NCBI GenBank assembly: GCA_039026975.1
Contig: JBCCLI010000052.1
Span: 1-24,075, forward strand
Direction: 5' to 3'
DNA: 24,075 bases
Source: JBCBKZ01 sp039026975
Lineage (GTDB): Bacteria > Bacteroidota > Bacteroidia > J057
The notes under the pieces are model-generated. The model saw nothing but the letters and a program-made list of their open reading frames with translations. It did not search any database and had not been told where the DNA came from. Positions 1-8,034 of the stretch are shown here, in pieces (position 1 is the stretch's first letter; each line of letters opens with the position of its first letter). Made by a program: the position numbers and the translations under genes.

Positions 1-200
1 ATGACAAGATTCAAGAAGATGACAGAATAGATGTAAATGCCAGCGGGATAGCTCCGGGCTCCCAGGTAGAGATTGTCCTGACCCATGCAGATGGTTCTAC
101 GGACACATTCATGACGAACCATACCCTGAATGCCCAGCAGATAGAGTGGATCAAGGCAGGCTCTGCCCTTAATCTGATCCGCCAGCAAGAGGGCTTATAA
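1..200 (+). CDS. acnA: Aconitate hydratase, C-terminal end (partial)
   Basis: This is the last 65 codons of a gene that begins before the window; the reading frame starts at base 3 and ends at the TAA at 198-200. Aconitase interconverts citrate and isocitrate in the TCA cycle using a [4Fe-4S] cluster. The ending contains ADGSTDTF, then NHTLNAQQIEWIKAGSALN, which closely matches the end of the swivel domain of mitochondrial-type aconitases (eukaryotic ACO2 has an equivalent TQIEW-AGSALN stretch). The iron-sulfur ligands and most active-site residues lie outside the window, so activity cannot be judged. The symbol follows common usage in Bacteroidota, and the family call is confident. The gene ends 30 bp before a strong hairpin terminator. 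Confidence 0.88.
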   Translation, partial: DKIQEDDRIDVNASGIAPGSQVEIVLTHADGSTDTFMTNHTLNAQQIEWIKAGSALNLIRQQEGL

Positions 201-230
201 GGTACATTAAAAAAGTAGGTATGAGATAGA

Positions 231-260
231 AAAAGGCGCTCGGAAGAGGGTGCCTTTTTT
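231..260. terminator. Bidirectional rho-independent terminator
   Basis: Arms AAAAGGCGC (231-239) and GTGCCTTTT (250-258) pair over nine positions with one G-U pair, and a T run follows to 260. Read on the other strand, the same stem is followed by T-rich sequence. It lies between the convergent aconitase gene (+) and the lipoprotein gene ending at 279 (-), so it can serve both. Confidence 0.85.
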
Positions 261-278
261 CCTAATCCCAAATACGCC

Positions 279-710
279 TTACTGATTAGCACCTGGATTC
301 CATTCTTTAAAGAATGAAAGGTCATTCTCTCTATCTAGTAGATTATCAGGACCACAGACTTCTAGTCGGATTTGAATGGGGGTTTTCTCTCCCAAACTCC
401 GCTGAACTAAAAAGCTAGGATAGTTCCCTGGGGCAATCCACCCATCAAAGGTGCCTTGCATACTTAAGCTCCCTTCAGTGATTTCTTCATTTCCAATCCT
501 CTCTTGAAGAGAAAATGTTCCTGACTCTAGATCATGGGTAATGGTGTAGGTCTCTTTATGAGAGGCTCCATTCTCAGGATAGTAAACTTCTACATACCAG
601 CTTCCTGTAAAGTCTACCTGATAGGCTTCCTCTTCTTCATCAAGAACATCACAAGCAGTAACTATTGACAGTAAGCATACAATGGCCAGTAGCGAATGTA
701 GGTTTTTCAT
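279..710 (-). CDS. Small secreted lipoprotein of unknown function
   Basis: This 143-residue protein has a clear lipoprotein signal: a KN start, a hydrophobic stretch LLAIVCLLSIV, then a lipobox ending VTAC with Cys20 as the predicted lipidated residue. An acidic linker (DVLDEEEEAYQ) follows, as is usual after the anchor in Bacteroidota surface lipoproteins. The rest is rich in beta-strand patterns starting with FTGSWYVEVYY. This vaguely recalls small lipocalin-like or lipid-binding lipoproteins of Bacteroidota, but I cannot assign a family. The ATG at 708-710 gives the complete signal peptide, and no Shine-Dalgarno sequence is expected in this phylum. It ends at the shared terminator 231-260 and appears monocistronic. 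Confidence 0.8.
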   Translation of the reverse strand: MKNLHSLLAIVCLLSIVTACDVLDEEEEAYQVDFTGSWYVEVYYPENGASHKETYTITHDLESGTFSLQERIGNEEITEGSLSMQGTFDGWIAPGNYPSFLVQRSLGEKTPIQIRLEVCGPDNLLDRENDLSFFKEWNPGANQ

Positions 711-1208
711 AGGTTAATTCTCTTTGGTGAACTTATATCATAAAGTATCCAGAAAGAGTGAGAATACTTATCCCAAAAGTTTCCCCGTACTGGATTTTTA
801 CCCTTTATGGAGGGAGTATGTGATTCGTGATCCTTTTCTGCTTTTATGGAGGAGATTATGGGCGTTTTATTGCTTAGTCATACCTTTGGGATGGCGACTG
901 CCCCTTAAGCCTTACACGCTTAAGCATACCGCCATAACAGGTCAAAGAGTCCCTGTCTGTGTAGCTCCTCCTACCATATAAACTCGTCTTTCCGTTGGGA
1001 TTATGAGGAATGGATAAGAGGGTCAAACGGAATCAAGGGTGGCTTATTCTCAAGGAGCTTGACCAGTGATTTTCGAAGTAATACATGGACAAACAAGACA
1101 AGCTGTACTCCTGGAAGATTAACGTTCTTTGAAATTACTTAAGCCGATTTCTCAAAAATCAGATCTTATTCCTCACCCAAAGGGTTTAAACTGAATAAAA
1201 ATGGTATC
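711..1208. other. 498-bp intergenic region, no supported gene
   Basis: No convincing gene is visible. A rightward frame at 724-981 starts at TTG and has composition unlike a protein. Two small structures stand out. The first is an inverted repeat, CTTAAGC (904-910) with GCTTAAG (918-924). The second is a direct repeat of TTTATGGAGG at 804-813 and 843-852, each copy followed shortly by TATG. A stop-free rightward stretch runs from 924 to 1142 (72 codons) without an ATG and could be decayed coding sequence. The promoter of the leftward lipoprotein gene must lie near its right of 710, but I see no clear match. Confidence 0.5.
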
Positions 1209-1925
1209 CTATAGTTTTCCCTGTATGCTTAGGAGTAACTTCCATAAAATAGCAACGGTGGGAATCAAAGAAATCCACCACATTTTCTTCAACCTTTTAT
1301 CAAAAACTTTGCTTTTCCTAACACTAATGGTACCCCAAACCATTACTGCCAATAATGGAATACCTGTCAAAAGAGAAATCGTAGCATCTTCTGTTGAGAA
1401 AAATCCAAGCATTAACCCTAATGCCCCCAAAATGCCTAATAATTCTATCTGTTGAAAAGGTCTTTTAGGTGCAGGAATAATCTCACCAAAATGGGTAATT
1501 ATCTCCCTCAATTCTTCTCTATCAGAAACCTGAGGGGGAATGGCAATAAAATTAAACTTATCTGTAGACTTGATTACCAAATGACCTTTTTCAGATTCGA
1601 TTATTTCTTTAATATCTTCTTTTGTAAAACTTAGCGGTTCTAATCCATCAGCCGTTCGAGAAATCCGTCCATCAGCTATTGTAAACACTGTGGATTCCCA
1701 TTGCTTTTTTTGCTTTTTAAGGCTGTACCATAAGGATCCACCAAATGTGATAAACATAATGGGGATGGTTATTACTAGGGTTTCAAGGAATGTGCGCTCA
1801 CTTCCTTGAATTACTGGAAGAAACGAGACTACAATCGTAATAACTACGGCAAGGACTGACATTCTGATGAGAAGAGCTTTCCTTATTTCTGAGAAACTTC
1901 CTGGTAAATATGAAAATACTTTCAT
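1209..1925 (-). CDS. Multi-pass membrane protein with PH-like middle domain, function unknown
   Basis: This is a 238-residue integral membrane protein. Hydrophobic segments are visible at about residues 21-40, 50-67, 161-178, 182-199 and 212-233. Between the second and third lies a soluble stretch of about 90 residues (70-155) with alternating beta-strand patterns (VFTIADGRISRTADGL, GHLVIKSTDKFNFIAIP) followed by a helix starting SDREELREII. That arrangement resembles the YcxB-like or bacterial PH-like domains found in small membrane proteins. This is a shape resemblance only. The gene sits 67 bp downstream of the cyclic-nucleotide/AlbA_2 gene on the same strand and may be co-transcribed with it. 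The ATG at 1923-1925 is the natural start. Confidence 0.75.
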   Translation of the reverse strand: MKVFSYLPGSFSEIRKALLIRMSVLAVVITIVVSFLPVIQGSERTFLETLVITIPIMFITFGGSLWYSLKKQKKQWESTVFTIADGRISRTADGLEPLSFTKEDIKEIIESEKGHLVIKSTDKFNFIAIPPQVSDREELREIITHFGEIIPAPKRPFQQIELLGILGALGLMLGFFSTEDATISLLTGIPLLAVMVWGTISVRKSKVFDKRLKKMWWISLIPTVAILWKLLLSIQGKL

Positions 1926-1992
1926 AAATATCTGCCTTAAGCATAATTAGATTAATACCCCTAAAATAACTTATACTAATGAAAATTCTCAC

Positions 1993-2940
1993 TTACCTAA
2001 ATCGCATTCTCACGTAATCATAGATTTTACTGGTTTTCATACGGGAAGTGGAGGGGCCCGTTCTCACGTAAAAATGTTCTTCACTATGCTCCTTTAGGTA
2101 GGCAGGGACAGTAGCCGGCTCACAGTCTATACGCAGCACGTATTTTCCTTGTAGCTGTTCCACTTCAAACTTGATAAACTCCATATGGATGGTAGAAATC
2201 CTATCCTTAATGAGAATGGTCAAATGCAGCAGCATCTTATCTACATTTTCAAAACGATCCTCCCCTATGCCTATGATTTCTTTCTCATCTGAAACGCCTA
2301 TTAGTAAAGTCCCTCCCTTAGCGTTTAGGAAGGCGGCCATAGTCTTGAGAATAGCATGTTCTATGGCTCTATCTTTTCTTTGGGTTTGTGGGTTCCATCT
2401 CAGGTTAGACTTGAATTCTACAAAGTCTGTTTCCCCATTTTCTATGAGTTCCTGAGTAGATATTTGTTCGCGAGAGCGGAGGTAGTAGCTCACCCTTCTG
2501 GCTAAGGCTAGCGCTATTTTCAGGGAAACTCTGGCAGGGATTATTTCTGGATTAAAGAGCTTTTCTCCGTGGATGGTAATAAGGGTAGTAGGTTCCAAGG
2601 CGCGCATACTTCCTGTACGTACATGCTCATTGATGATCCCTATTTCCCCGAAAATATCTCCAGGCGTCATGGTCTTGTACTTCTTCCCTTTTAGGCTAAG
2701 CATACAAGAACCCTTCTCTATGAGAAATAAAAACTTAGCTTCCTGGTCCACGGAGAATATCAACTCATTTTTAGGGACTAGCTTTTTCCCTAACACTGGA
2801 AGTAAATTTTTTAACTCATATTCTTCCAAGCCAGTGAATACCGGACATTGATGAACCAGTTTTAGGGTTGCGGTAGCTTCTTCAGGATTCATATATGTTG
2901 GTTTCTTAACAGCAAAGCGTCTTTGTATGAGCATACTCAC
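1993..2940 (-). CDS. Cyclic-nucleotide-binding domain fused to Schlafen-type AlbA_2 domain
   Basis: Residues about 32-150 form a cyclic-nucleotide-binding (CAP-ED) domain. It begins CPVFTGLEEYEL and carries a phosphate-binding cassette with G98-E99 and R108, the same Glu-to-Arg spacing as in PKA-type cassettes. Residues about 163-290 form a Schlafen AlbA_2 domain with E170-TDFV-E175-F-K177, then GGTLLIGVSD (D218). These match the E-x4-E...D acidic residues of Schlafen nuclease cores. The likely role is a cytoplasmic nucleotide-responsive regulator or RNA/DNA-acting effector; this is inference. The longest frame starts at GTG (2940); ATG codons at 2934 and 2892 are alternatives. The gene lies 29 bp after the peptidase gene, and a perfect inverted repeat (2916-2951) spans its possible starts. 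Confidence 0.85.
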   Translation of the reverse strand: MSMLIQRRFAVKKPTYMNPEEATATLKLVHQCPVFTGLEEYELKNLLPVLGKKLVPKNELIFSVDQEAKFLFLIEKGSCMLSLKGKKYKTMTPGDIFGEIGIINEHVRTGSMRALEPTTLITIHGEKLFNPEIIPARVSLKIALALARRVSYYLRSREQISTQELIENGETDFVEFKSNLRWNPQTQRKDRAIEHAILKTMAAFLNAKGGTLLIGVSDEKEIIGIGEDRFENVDKMLLHLTILIKDRISTIHMEFIKFEVEQLQGKYVLRIDCEPATVPAYLKEHSEEHFYVRTGPSTSRMKTSKIYDYVRMRFR

Positions 2941-2951
2941 ACAAAGACGCT
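2916..2951. repeat. 11-bp perfect inverted repeat over the start of the cNMP/AlbA_2 gene
   Basis: AGCGTCTTTGT (2916-2926) and ACAAAGACGCT (2941-2951) are exact reverse complements. The interior adds a second pairing, TGAG (2928-2931) with CTCA (2936-2939), around a four-base loop that holds part of the ATG at 2932-2934. The whole 36-bp block is symmetric apart from one A/C mismatch. It could be a translation-controlling hairpin, an operator for a dimeric regulator, or a weak terminator for the peptidase gene upstream. The T run after it on the leftward strand is poor, which argues against a terminator. Confidence 0.85.
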
Positions 2952-2969
2952 AACATTATGATTCATCTC

Positions 2970-5429
2970 CTAGCGTGAGCCTGCTCCTGCTTTTATTTCC
3001 TGCACCCCTGCTACCTCTCTGTTTTTGACATACTTTTCTAACCACTGGTCCTGCTCCCACAGTAAGTGCATGATACTTTCCTTCGCCCTGTAGCCGTGGC
3101 TTTCATTAGGTAGCATCACCAGCCTAACAGTGGCGCCTAAGCCTTTCAGCGCATTAAAATAGCGCTTAGACTGTAGGGGGTAAGTACCTGAGTTATTGTC
3201 AGCTTCTCCATGAACCAATAGGAGGGGTGTTTTCATCTTTTCTGCATGCATGAAAGGAGACATGGTGTAGTACACCTCTGGCGCTTCCCAGTAATTTCTC
3301 TCTTCAGACTGGAACCCAAAGGGGGTTAGGGTACGGTTATAAGCACCAGACCTGGCTATACCTGCGGCAAATAAATCTGAGTGGGACAGTAAGTTAGCCA
3401 CCATGAAGGCACCGTAACTATGACCTCCCACTCCCACTCTGTTCCTGTCTATGTACCCCATAGCATCTACTGCATCTATGGCAGCTTTAGCATTAGACAC
3501 TAACTGCCGACGGAAGCTGTCATTAGGCTCTTCATCTCCTTCTCCTACTATGGGAAAAGCAGCATCATCTAGCACAGCATATCCCTTAGCTACCCAGAAT
3601 ACTGGAGAGCCATAGTATGGATAGGTAAATTCATTCGGATTCTGTGTATTCTGCCCCGCACTCTGCTTGTCTTTGTATTCCCTGGGATATGCCCACAGAA
3701 TCATAGGAACCTTCTCCTTTTCCTCCATGTCATACCCTACAGGCAGATACAGCGTCCCAGACAGCTCCAACCCATCTTCACGCTTATAGGAAATAACTTC
3801 CTTATGCACATTCTGGATGGATTCAAAAGGATTATCAAAATCTGTCAGTTGGGTAAGTTTACCTGTTTTAAGGTTTCTGAAGTAATAATTAGGATATTCT
3901 GAGGAGGCTTCAATTCTCACTAATAACTCCTGCTTATCAGGCTTGAATCTACTTAGGCTTTCCAGTTTATCCGTGTAGGTAGACTCATAGATACGCTCTT
4001 TTTCCAGCGTTTTTATATTTAGCTTATCCACAAAGGGAAACTGCCCTTTCTCTGTGTATCCAGCCCCCATGAGGTAGACCTCATTTTTTTCCGTAGCCAG
4101 GGTATACCTGCCCCATTCATTTCTGCTGGTAACAAAACTGCCAGGATTACTATATCTGTCCTGATAGTTCCTATCATTGATGACCTCAGCTGGCGTAGAC
4201 ACATCTGAAGGATCAAAGCGGTAGGTCTTCAGATTACGAGTATTCCACCACAGATCATAGGCTATGGCCATCTTATCTGTTCCCCAGATAATTTGCCTAA
4301 ATCTATTTTTGGTCTTGAGAATACTACTTCCTTCTCCGGAGAAGGGGGCTTCCAGTTCAAAAACTTCATCTCTATATTCGACCTCCTCAGCCGGATCTCC
4401 CTTATCCAGCGCTTCTACATAAACCAAAGTAGCCGGTCTATCTGCTCTCCATTCAAAGCTTCTTTTCCCTTGTCTGACCGCCATAAAGCCTTTAGGGAGA
4501 TCTTCAATTAGGGGGACTTCTATTAAGGTCTGCACCTTTTGTGCATCTGTGGTAAATACATCTATAGATGAAGGGAATCTTGAGTATGGGACTAGGTAGG
4601 AGAATGGCTTTTCTACCTTACTGATCATGATATATTCTCTATTAGGAGAAAAGCTTACGACTCTGTACATATCCGACGCCATCCACAGCTCCATGTCTCC
4701 ACTTAGATTCACCTTATGTAGCTCTGAGCGCATAAGCTGCTCGAAGTTATGTTCATCTACTTTATTAGCTAGGAGATCTTGATAGGTTCTATTTTGGGCC
4801 TTTTTACCCTCATTTTCAGAAATGGTGGGACCTATAGGTACCGTGCTCTCTGCATCAATTAGCGCTTCTCTATCAGCTGGGAGCACCTTTACCAGCAAGT
4901 TTTCCTGATCTATCCAGCTGACGGTACTACCCGCTACTGCATTTAAGACCGGCTCTGTGAGTCTGGTGGCCTGCTTAGTTTCAAGGTCTACTACCCATAG
5001 CTCCACCCCGCTTTCCGTGGTGTGGGTACAGGCTATTTTCTTCTGATCAGGAGACCAGGTCAGATTGGCCAATTGAGGGTTTTCTGGCAAGCCTGCTAAA
5101 GGGGTAGCTTCCTCTTCACCTGTTTGGAGGTTTCTGATGGCTACTTGGTTATAATAGGTAACTCTGCTTCCTATGTGAGTCTTAGGGTTAATTCTAAGGC
5201 CTCCTAACCGCATTTCTTTTTCTGAAAGTTCTGAAATGCTTTTATACGCATTCCTGTAGAGCAAAATCATGTAGGACTGAGAGTAGTCAATTAAGACGCC
5301 CGGAGCACGAGGGACATCTACCAGGTCCAGGATTTCTTGAGAGGGCTTTTGGTAAGGCACATTTTCCTGTGCTTCTGTTGGAGCGATCATAATTCCAAGA
5401 AATAGTAATAGTAAAACGATGGGTTTCAT
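2970..5429 (-). CDS. Secreted S9 family peptidase, glutamyl-endopeptidase-like (S9D)
   Basis: This 819-residue protein starts with a signal peptide (hydrophobic residues 4-16, likely cleavage after Ala20), so it acts in the periplasm or outside the cell. Residues about 30-540 form the beta-propeller of prolyl-oligopeptidase relatives (TWSPDQKKIAC, FSPNREYIM). Residues 545-800 form the alpha/beta hydrolase domain. The catalytic triad is visible: Ser671 in GGHSYGAF, Asp744 in HGEADNN and His778 in NESHGY. The block around ARSGAYNRTLTPFGFQ closely resembles plant chloroplast glutamyl endopeptidase (CGEP, MEROPS S9D), which cleaves after Glu. Specificity here is inferred from that likeness. Length fits the family. 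A candidate -33/-7 promoter lies at 5476-5507. Confidence 0.92.
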   Translation of the reverse strand: MKPIVLLLLFLGIMIAPTEAQENVPYQKPSQEILDLVDVPRAPGVLIDYSQSYMILLYRNAYKSISELSEKEMRLGGLRINPKTHIGSRVTYYNQVAIRNLQTGEEEATPLAGLPENPQLANLTWSPDQKKIACTHTTESGVELWVVDLETKQATRLTEPVLNAVAGSTVSWIDQENLLVKVLPADREALIDAESTVPIGPTISENEGKKAQNRTYQDLLANKVDEHNFEQLMRSELHKVNLSGDMELWMASDMYRVVSFSPNREYIMISKVEKPFSYLVPYSRFPSSIDVFTTDAQKVQTLIEVPLIEDLPKGFMAVRQGKRSFEWRADRPATLVYVEALDKGDPAEEVEYRDEVFELEAPFSGEGSSILKTKNRFRQIIWGTDKMAIAYDLWWNTRNLKTYRFDPSDVSTPAEVINDRNYQDRYSNPGSFVTSRNEWGRYTLATEKNEVYLMGAGYTEKGQFPFVDKLNIKTLEKERIYESTYTDKLESLSRFKPDKQELLVRIEASSEYPNYYFRNLKTGKLTQLTDFDNPFESIQNVHKEVISYKREDGLELSGTLYLPVGYDMEEKEKVPMILWAYPREYKDKQSAGQNTQNPNEFTYPYYGSPVFWVAKGYAVLDDAAFPIVGEGDEEPNDSFRRQLVSNAKAAIDAVDAMGYIDRNRVGVGGHSYGAFMVANLLSHSDLFAAGIARSGAYNRTLTPFGFQSEERNYWEAPEVYYTMSPFMHAEKMKTPLLLVHGEADNNSGTYPLQSKRYFNALKGLGATVRLVMLPNESHGYRAKESIMHLLWEQDQWLEKYVKNREVAGVQEIKAGAGSR

Positions 5430-5475
5430 GGGATGTATAATTTGGTTATGGCAGAATAGCTCTCTTCCAGCTCAG

Positions 5476-5507
5476 GAAAGATACGGAAATGGTAAGCCAC
5501 TGCCAAT
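5476..5507 (-). promoter_or_regulatory. Candidate Bacteroidota -33/-7 promoter for the S9 peptidase gene
   Basis: Read leftward, ATTG (5507-5504) is followed after exactly 20 nt by TATCTTTC (5483-5476). The Bacteroidota consensus is TTTG, 19-21 nt, TAnnTTTG, so each element has one mismatch. A start about 7 nt beyond would leave a leader of roughly 40 nt before the ATG at 5429. This is a consensus match only. Confidence 0.45.
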
Positions 5508-5601
5508 TTGCATTAGCAATAGTTTAGGAAACAGAAATAAATTTATCAGATTAATCGGAGGCAAAGGGTGTTTTTCACTCAGAGGATTAATACAACTGGG
5601 A

Positions 5602-6447
5602 TCAAGCCTTTTTCTGCTTGATGAGGTCCCAGGCTAGCATGATGAAGCAAACCGCTAGGAAGATGCAAAATGACAGTAGCCCTATGTTTGTAGGAGAATC
5701 AGACCTAACCCGTTTCCAATCCTCGGAAACAAGTAAATCATCTGACTCAAGTAGCTGAAAAAGTTCTTCATCTGAAGGAGAAGCTATCCAATCTCCTTCA
5801 TTAAGCCTCTTGAGTCCACTTAAGCTGGAAAAGACTCCATCTTGACGTAAAAGTTCTTCATCTTTGATTTCCGCTTTGCAGATAATCATACCATGAAGCG
5901 TTTTTTTAAATGTAGTTAAGAACCAGTACTCATCCTCCAACACATTTAAAAAATAACTTCCATCAGCTAGCCGAAATTCAATGGTCTGGACGGAGGAATC
6001 CTCTGCATCAGCCTTAAGATAGCTCTCATTTAGGTTGATTTCGTAATCAAGTATTAGCGAATCAAAATAATACCCATCAACGACCGTATACTCTTTCAAC
6101 ACTGGATTTGGGACCATACCACAAGTAGAAATGATGATCTTATTTTCCATTAAAACGACACCTGAGCGGGTTTCTCTCATTCCTTCCACCAAGCTGTTCA
6201 TGGAGTCAAGCGTAATTCCAGAGCTAAGCAGGATCTTGATATGCTGATCATCAGCCCTTTGGATTTCCATCAACTCAGCCCCTTCTTCCGTTTCTCTAAG
6301 GAATCTCCCTTCTAAAAATGCAGGAAGAATGGCTACTACCTCTCCGGAAGAGGGTACAGGATCTGTAAAGCGTAATGTCTTACAGCCAGAATTACATCCC
6401 ATGATAATGAGCAGAGGAAGAACCGTGAGAAAAAGAAGCCTTTTCAT
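5602..6447 (-). CDS. Lipoprotein with additional C-terminal membrane helix, function unknown
   Basis: This 281-residue protein has a lipoprotein signal: MKRLLFLTVLPLLIIMGC, with Cys18 as the likely lipidated residue and a second Cys at 22. A soluble, acidic, mostly beta-patterned region runs from about 25 to 248 and matches no family I recognise. Residues about 252-273 (IGLLSFCIFLAVCFIMLAW) form a strong membrane helix followed by a basic tail, DLIKQKKA, that would stay in the cytoplasm. The protein would therefore be anchored at both ends. The alternative is that the N-terminus is an uncleaved helix. It lies 172 bp upstream of the S9 peptidase gene and is transcribed divergently from the sulfatase gene. 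Confidence 0.72.
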   Translation of the reverse strand: MKRLLFLTVLPLLIIMGCNSGCKTLRFTDPVPSSGEVVAILPAFLEGRFLRETEEGAELMEIQRADDQHIKILLSSGITLDSMNSLVEGMRETRSGVVLMENKIIISTCGMVPNPVLKEYTVVDGYYFDSLILDYEINLNESYLKADAEDSSVQTIEFRLADGSYFLNVLEDEYWFLTTFKKTLHGMIICKAEIKDEELLRQDGVFSSLSGLKRLNEGDWIASPSDEELFQLLESDDLLVSEDWKRVRSDSPTNIGLLSFCIFLAVCFIMLAWDLIKQKKA

Positions 6448-6589
6448 AGCTGATAGGATTAGTGTATAAGTATTTTACTGCAAGGATGAAGAAAGGGTTC
6501 AGCTCTGCCCCTATAAAAAGCAGACTTTGGTAGGGAATAGGGCCCGTAGTAATCCAGTTTTCCCGCCTCTTTTAATCAAAACCTTCTCT

Positions 6590-8032
6590 ATGTATCGCCC
6601 ATTAGCTCCCCTATGCCTCCTACTGTGCCTCTTAAGTTGCCAGCAAGTCCCTTCTGAAGATGCTCCTGTACAGCCTAATATTATCCTGGTGTTAGTAGAT
6701 GATCTAGGCTGGAGTGACCTTAGCTGCCAGGGGAGTCCTTTTTACAAGACCCCTAATATTGACAGGCTGGCAGCAGAAGGCGTCCGCTTCACCCAAGCCT
6801 ATGCTGCTTGTGCAGTCTGTTCTCCTTCGCGGGCTGCTATACAGACTGGTCGGTATCCTGTCAGACATGGAATTACTGACTGGATCAGGTCTCGATTTCA
6901 GGGAGGAGATATTCCTGAGAACAAGGAGAACCCGAACGGATTTATAGATCCGCCAGAGTTTGGTCACTTGTATACACCTGAGAATGCGCTATGGATGGAA
7001 AGAGAAGAAGAAACCCTGGCCGAACTGTTAAAGACGCAAGGCTACCATACCGGCTTTATAGGGAAGTGGCACCTGGGAACAGATGAGTGGTATCCAGAAA
7101 CACAGGGCTATGATGAAAACTATGGGGGCTGTGATTATGGGCAGCCTCCACACTATTTTGACCCATACCAACGACCAGAACACCCACACCCCATGATACA
7201 GGCAGGTATTCCAACTTTGGCCCCTAGGGATAGTGGAGAATACCTGACAGATAGAGAGGCCGCAGAAGCGACAGGCTTTATTAATAGAAATAAAGACAGG
7301 CCCTTTTTTCTAAGCCTGGCCCATTATGCCGTACACACTCCCATACAGGCTAAAGATTCTCTTACAGCTTTATATGAACCTACTGAGGACAGCCTGGGAA
7401 CAGCAGCATATGCTGCCATGGTTCATTCTGTAGATGAGGCTATGGGGACCATTCTCCTAACCCTAGAAGAACTTCAACTTAGGGAGAATACCCTTATTAT
7501 TTTCACTTCAGATAATGGCGGCTTAGATAGAGGTGGACAACCCACCAATAATATTCCGCTAAGATCTGGCAAGGGATTCCCATATGAAGGAGGCATACGA
7601 GTTCCCTTCATAGTTTCCTGGCCAGGGGTGGTCCCCTCAGGTACTGTCTCAGAAGAGGCAGTCATGGGTATAGATGTTCTCCCTACCCTTGCGGAAGTTA
7701 GCAGTACTACACCCTCTAAAGAGATAGATGGTGTTTCTTTAGTTCAGCATCTTCAGGACTCCCAATCAGCACTTTCGAGAGAGGCACTTTTCTGGCACTT
7801 CCCTCATTACAGGTATAAAGAAGTAGGCCCATACAGCATAGTTCAGAAGGAGAACTGGAAAATGATTAAATTCTACGATGAAGAAAGTGTTGAGCTGTAT
7901 GATTTAGCTAATGATCTGGCAGAAGAAAATGAGCTTTCTGTAGATCATCCTTCTAAAGTAAAGGAGTTAAATACCTTGCTAGAAGAATGGCTAACAGCTA
8001 CACAAGCAAAAATTCCAACTTCGACCCTATAA
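6590..8032 (+). CDS. Lipoprotein sulfatase (type I, formylglycine-dependent)
   Basis: This is a sulfatase of the alkaline-phosphatase superfamily that would remove sulfate esters from sulfated glycans. I chose the ATG at 6590 over the upstream frame start at 6527 because it gives a lipoprotein signal ending LLSC (Cys17); the protein is then 480 residues. Family landmarks are present: PNIILVLVDDLGW with metal-binding Asp37-Asp38, the CSPSR motif at 77-81 whose Cys77 is the residue converted to formylglycine, GKWHLG and FTSDNGG. Conversion needs a sulfatase-maturing enzyme, which is not in this window. The sequence is like arylsulfatase A and N-acetylgalactosamine-6-sulfatase types, but the substrate cannot be read. 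The stop is 2 nt before the DUF1080 gene, which indicates one operon. Confidence 0.93.
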   Translation: MYRPLAPLCLLLCLLSCQQVPSEDAPVQPNIILVLVDDLGWSDLSCQGSPFYKTPNIDRLAAEGVRFTQAYAACAVCSPSRAAIQTGRYPVRHGITDWIRSRFQGGDIPENKENPNGFIDPPEFGHLYTPENALWMEREEETLAELLKTQGYHTGFIGKWHLGTDEWYPETQGYDENYGGCDYGQPPHYFDPYQRPEHPHPMIQAGIPTLAPRDSGEYLTDREAAEATGFINRNKDRPFFLSLAHYAVHTPIQAKDSLTALYEPTEDSLGTAAYAAMVHSVDEAMGTILLTLEELQLRENTLIIFTSDNGGLDRGGQPTNNIPLRSGKGFPYEGGIRVPFIVSWPGVVPSGTVSEEAVMGIDVLPTLAEVSSTTPSKEIDGVSLVQHLQDSQSALSREALFWHFPHYRYKEVGPYSIVQKENWKMIKFYDEESVELYDLANDLAEENELSVDHPSKVKELNTLLEEWLTATQAKIPTSTL

Positions 8033-8034
8033 CT

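Noticed and set aside
724..981. Rightward 85-codon frame in the first large gap
   Set aside because: It starts at TTG, has no domain or signal features and an unusual Trp/Pro-rich composition; more likely chance.
1798..1992. Leftward 64-codon frame overlapping the start of the membrane protein gene
   Set aside because: It overlaps a better supported frame over most of its length and has no distinct features.
6527..6589. N-terminal extension of the sulfatase to 6527
   Set aside because: The ATG at 6590 gives a lipoprotein signal with LLSC; the extension would bury that signal.
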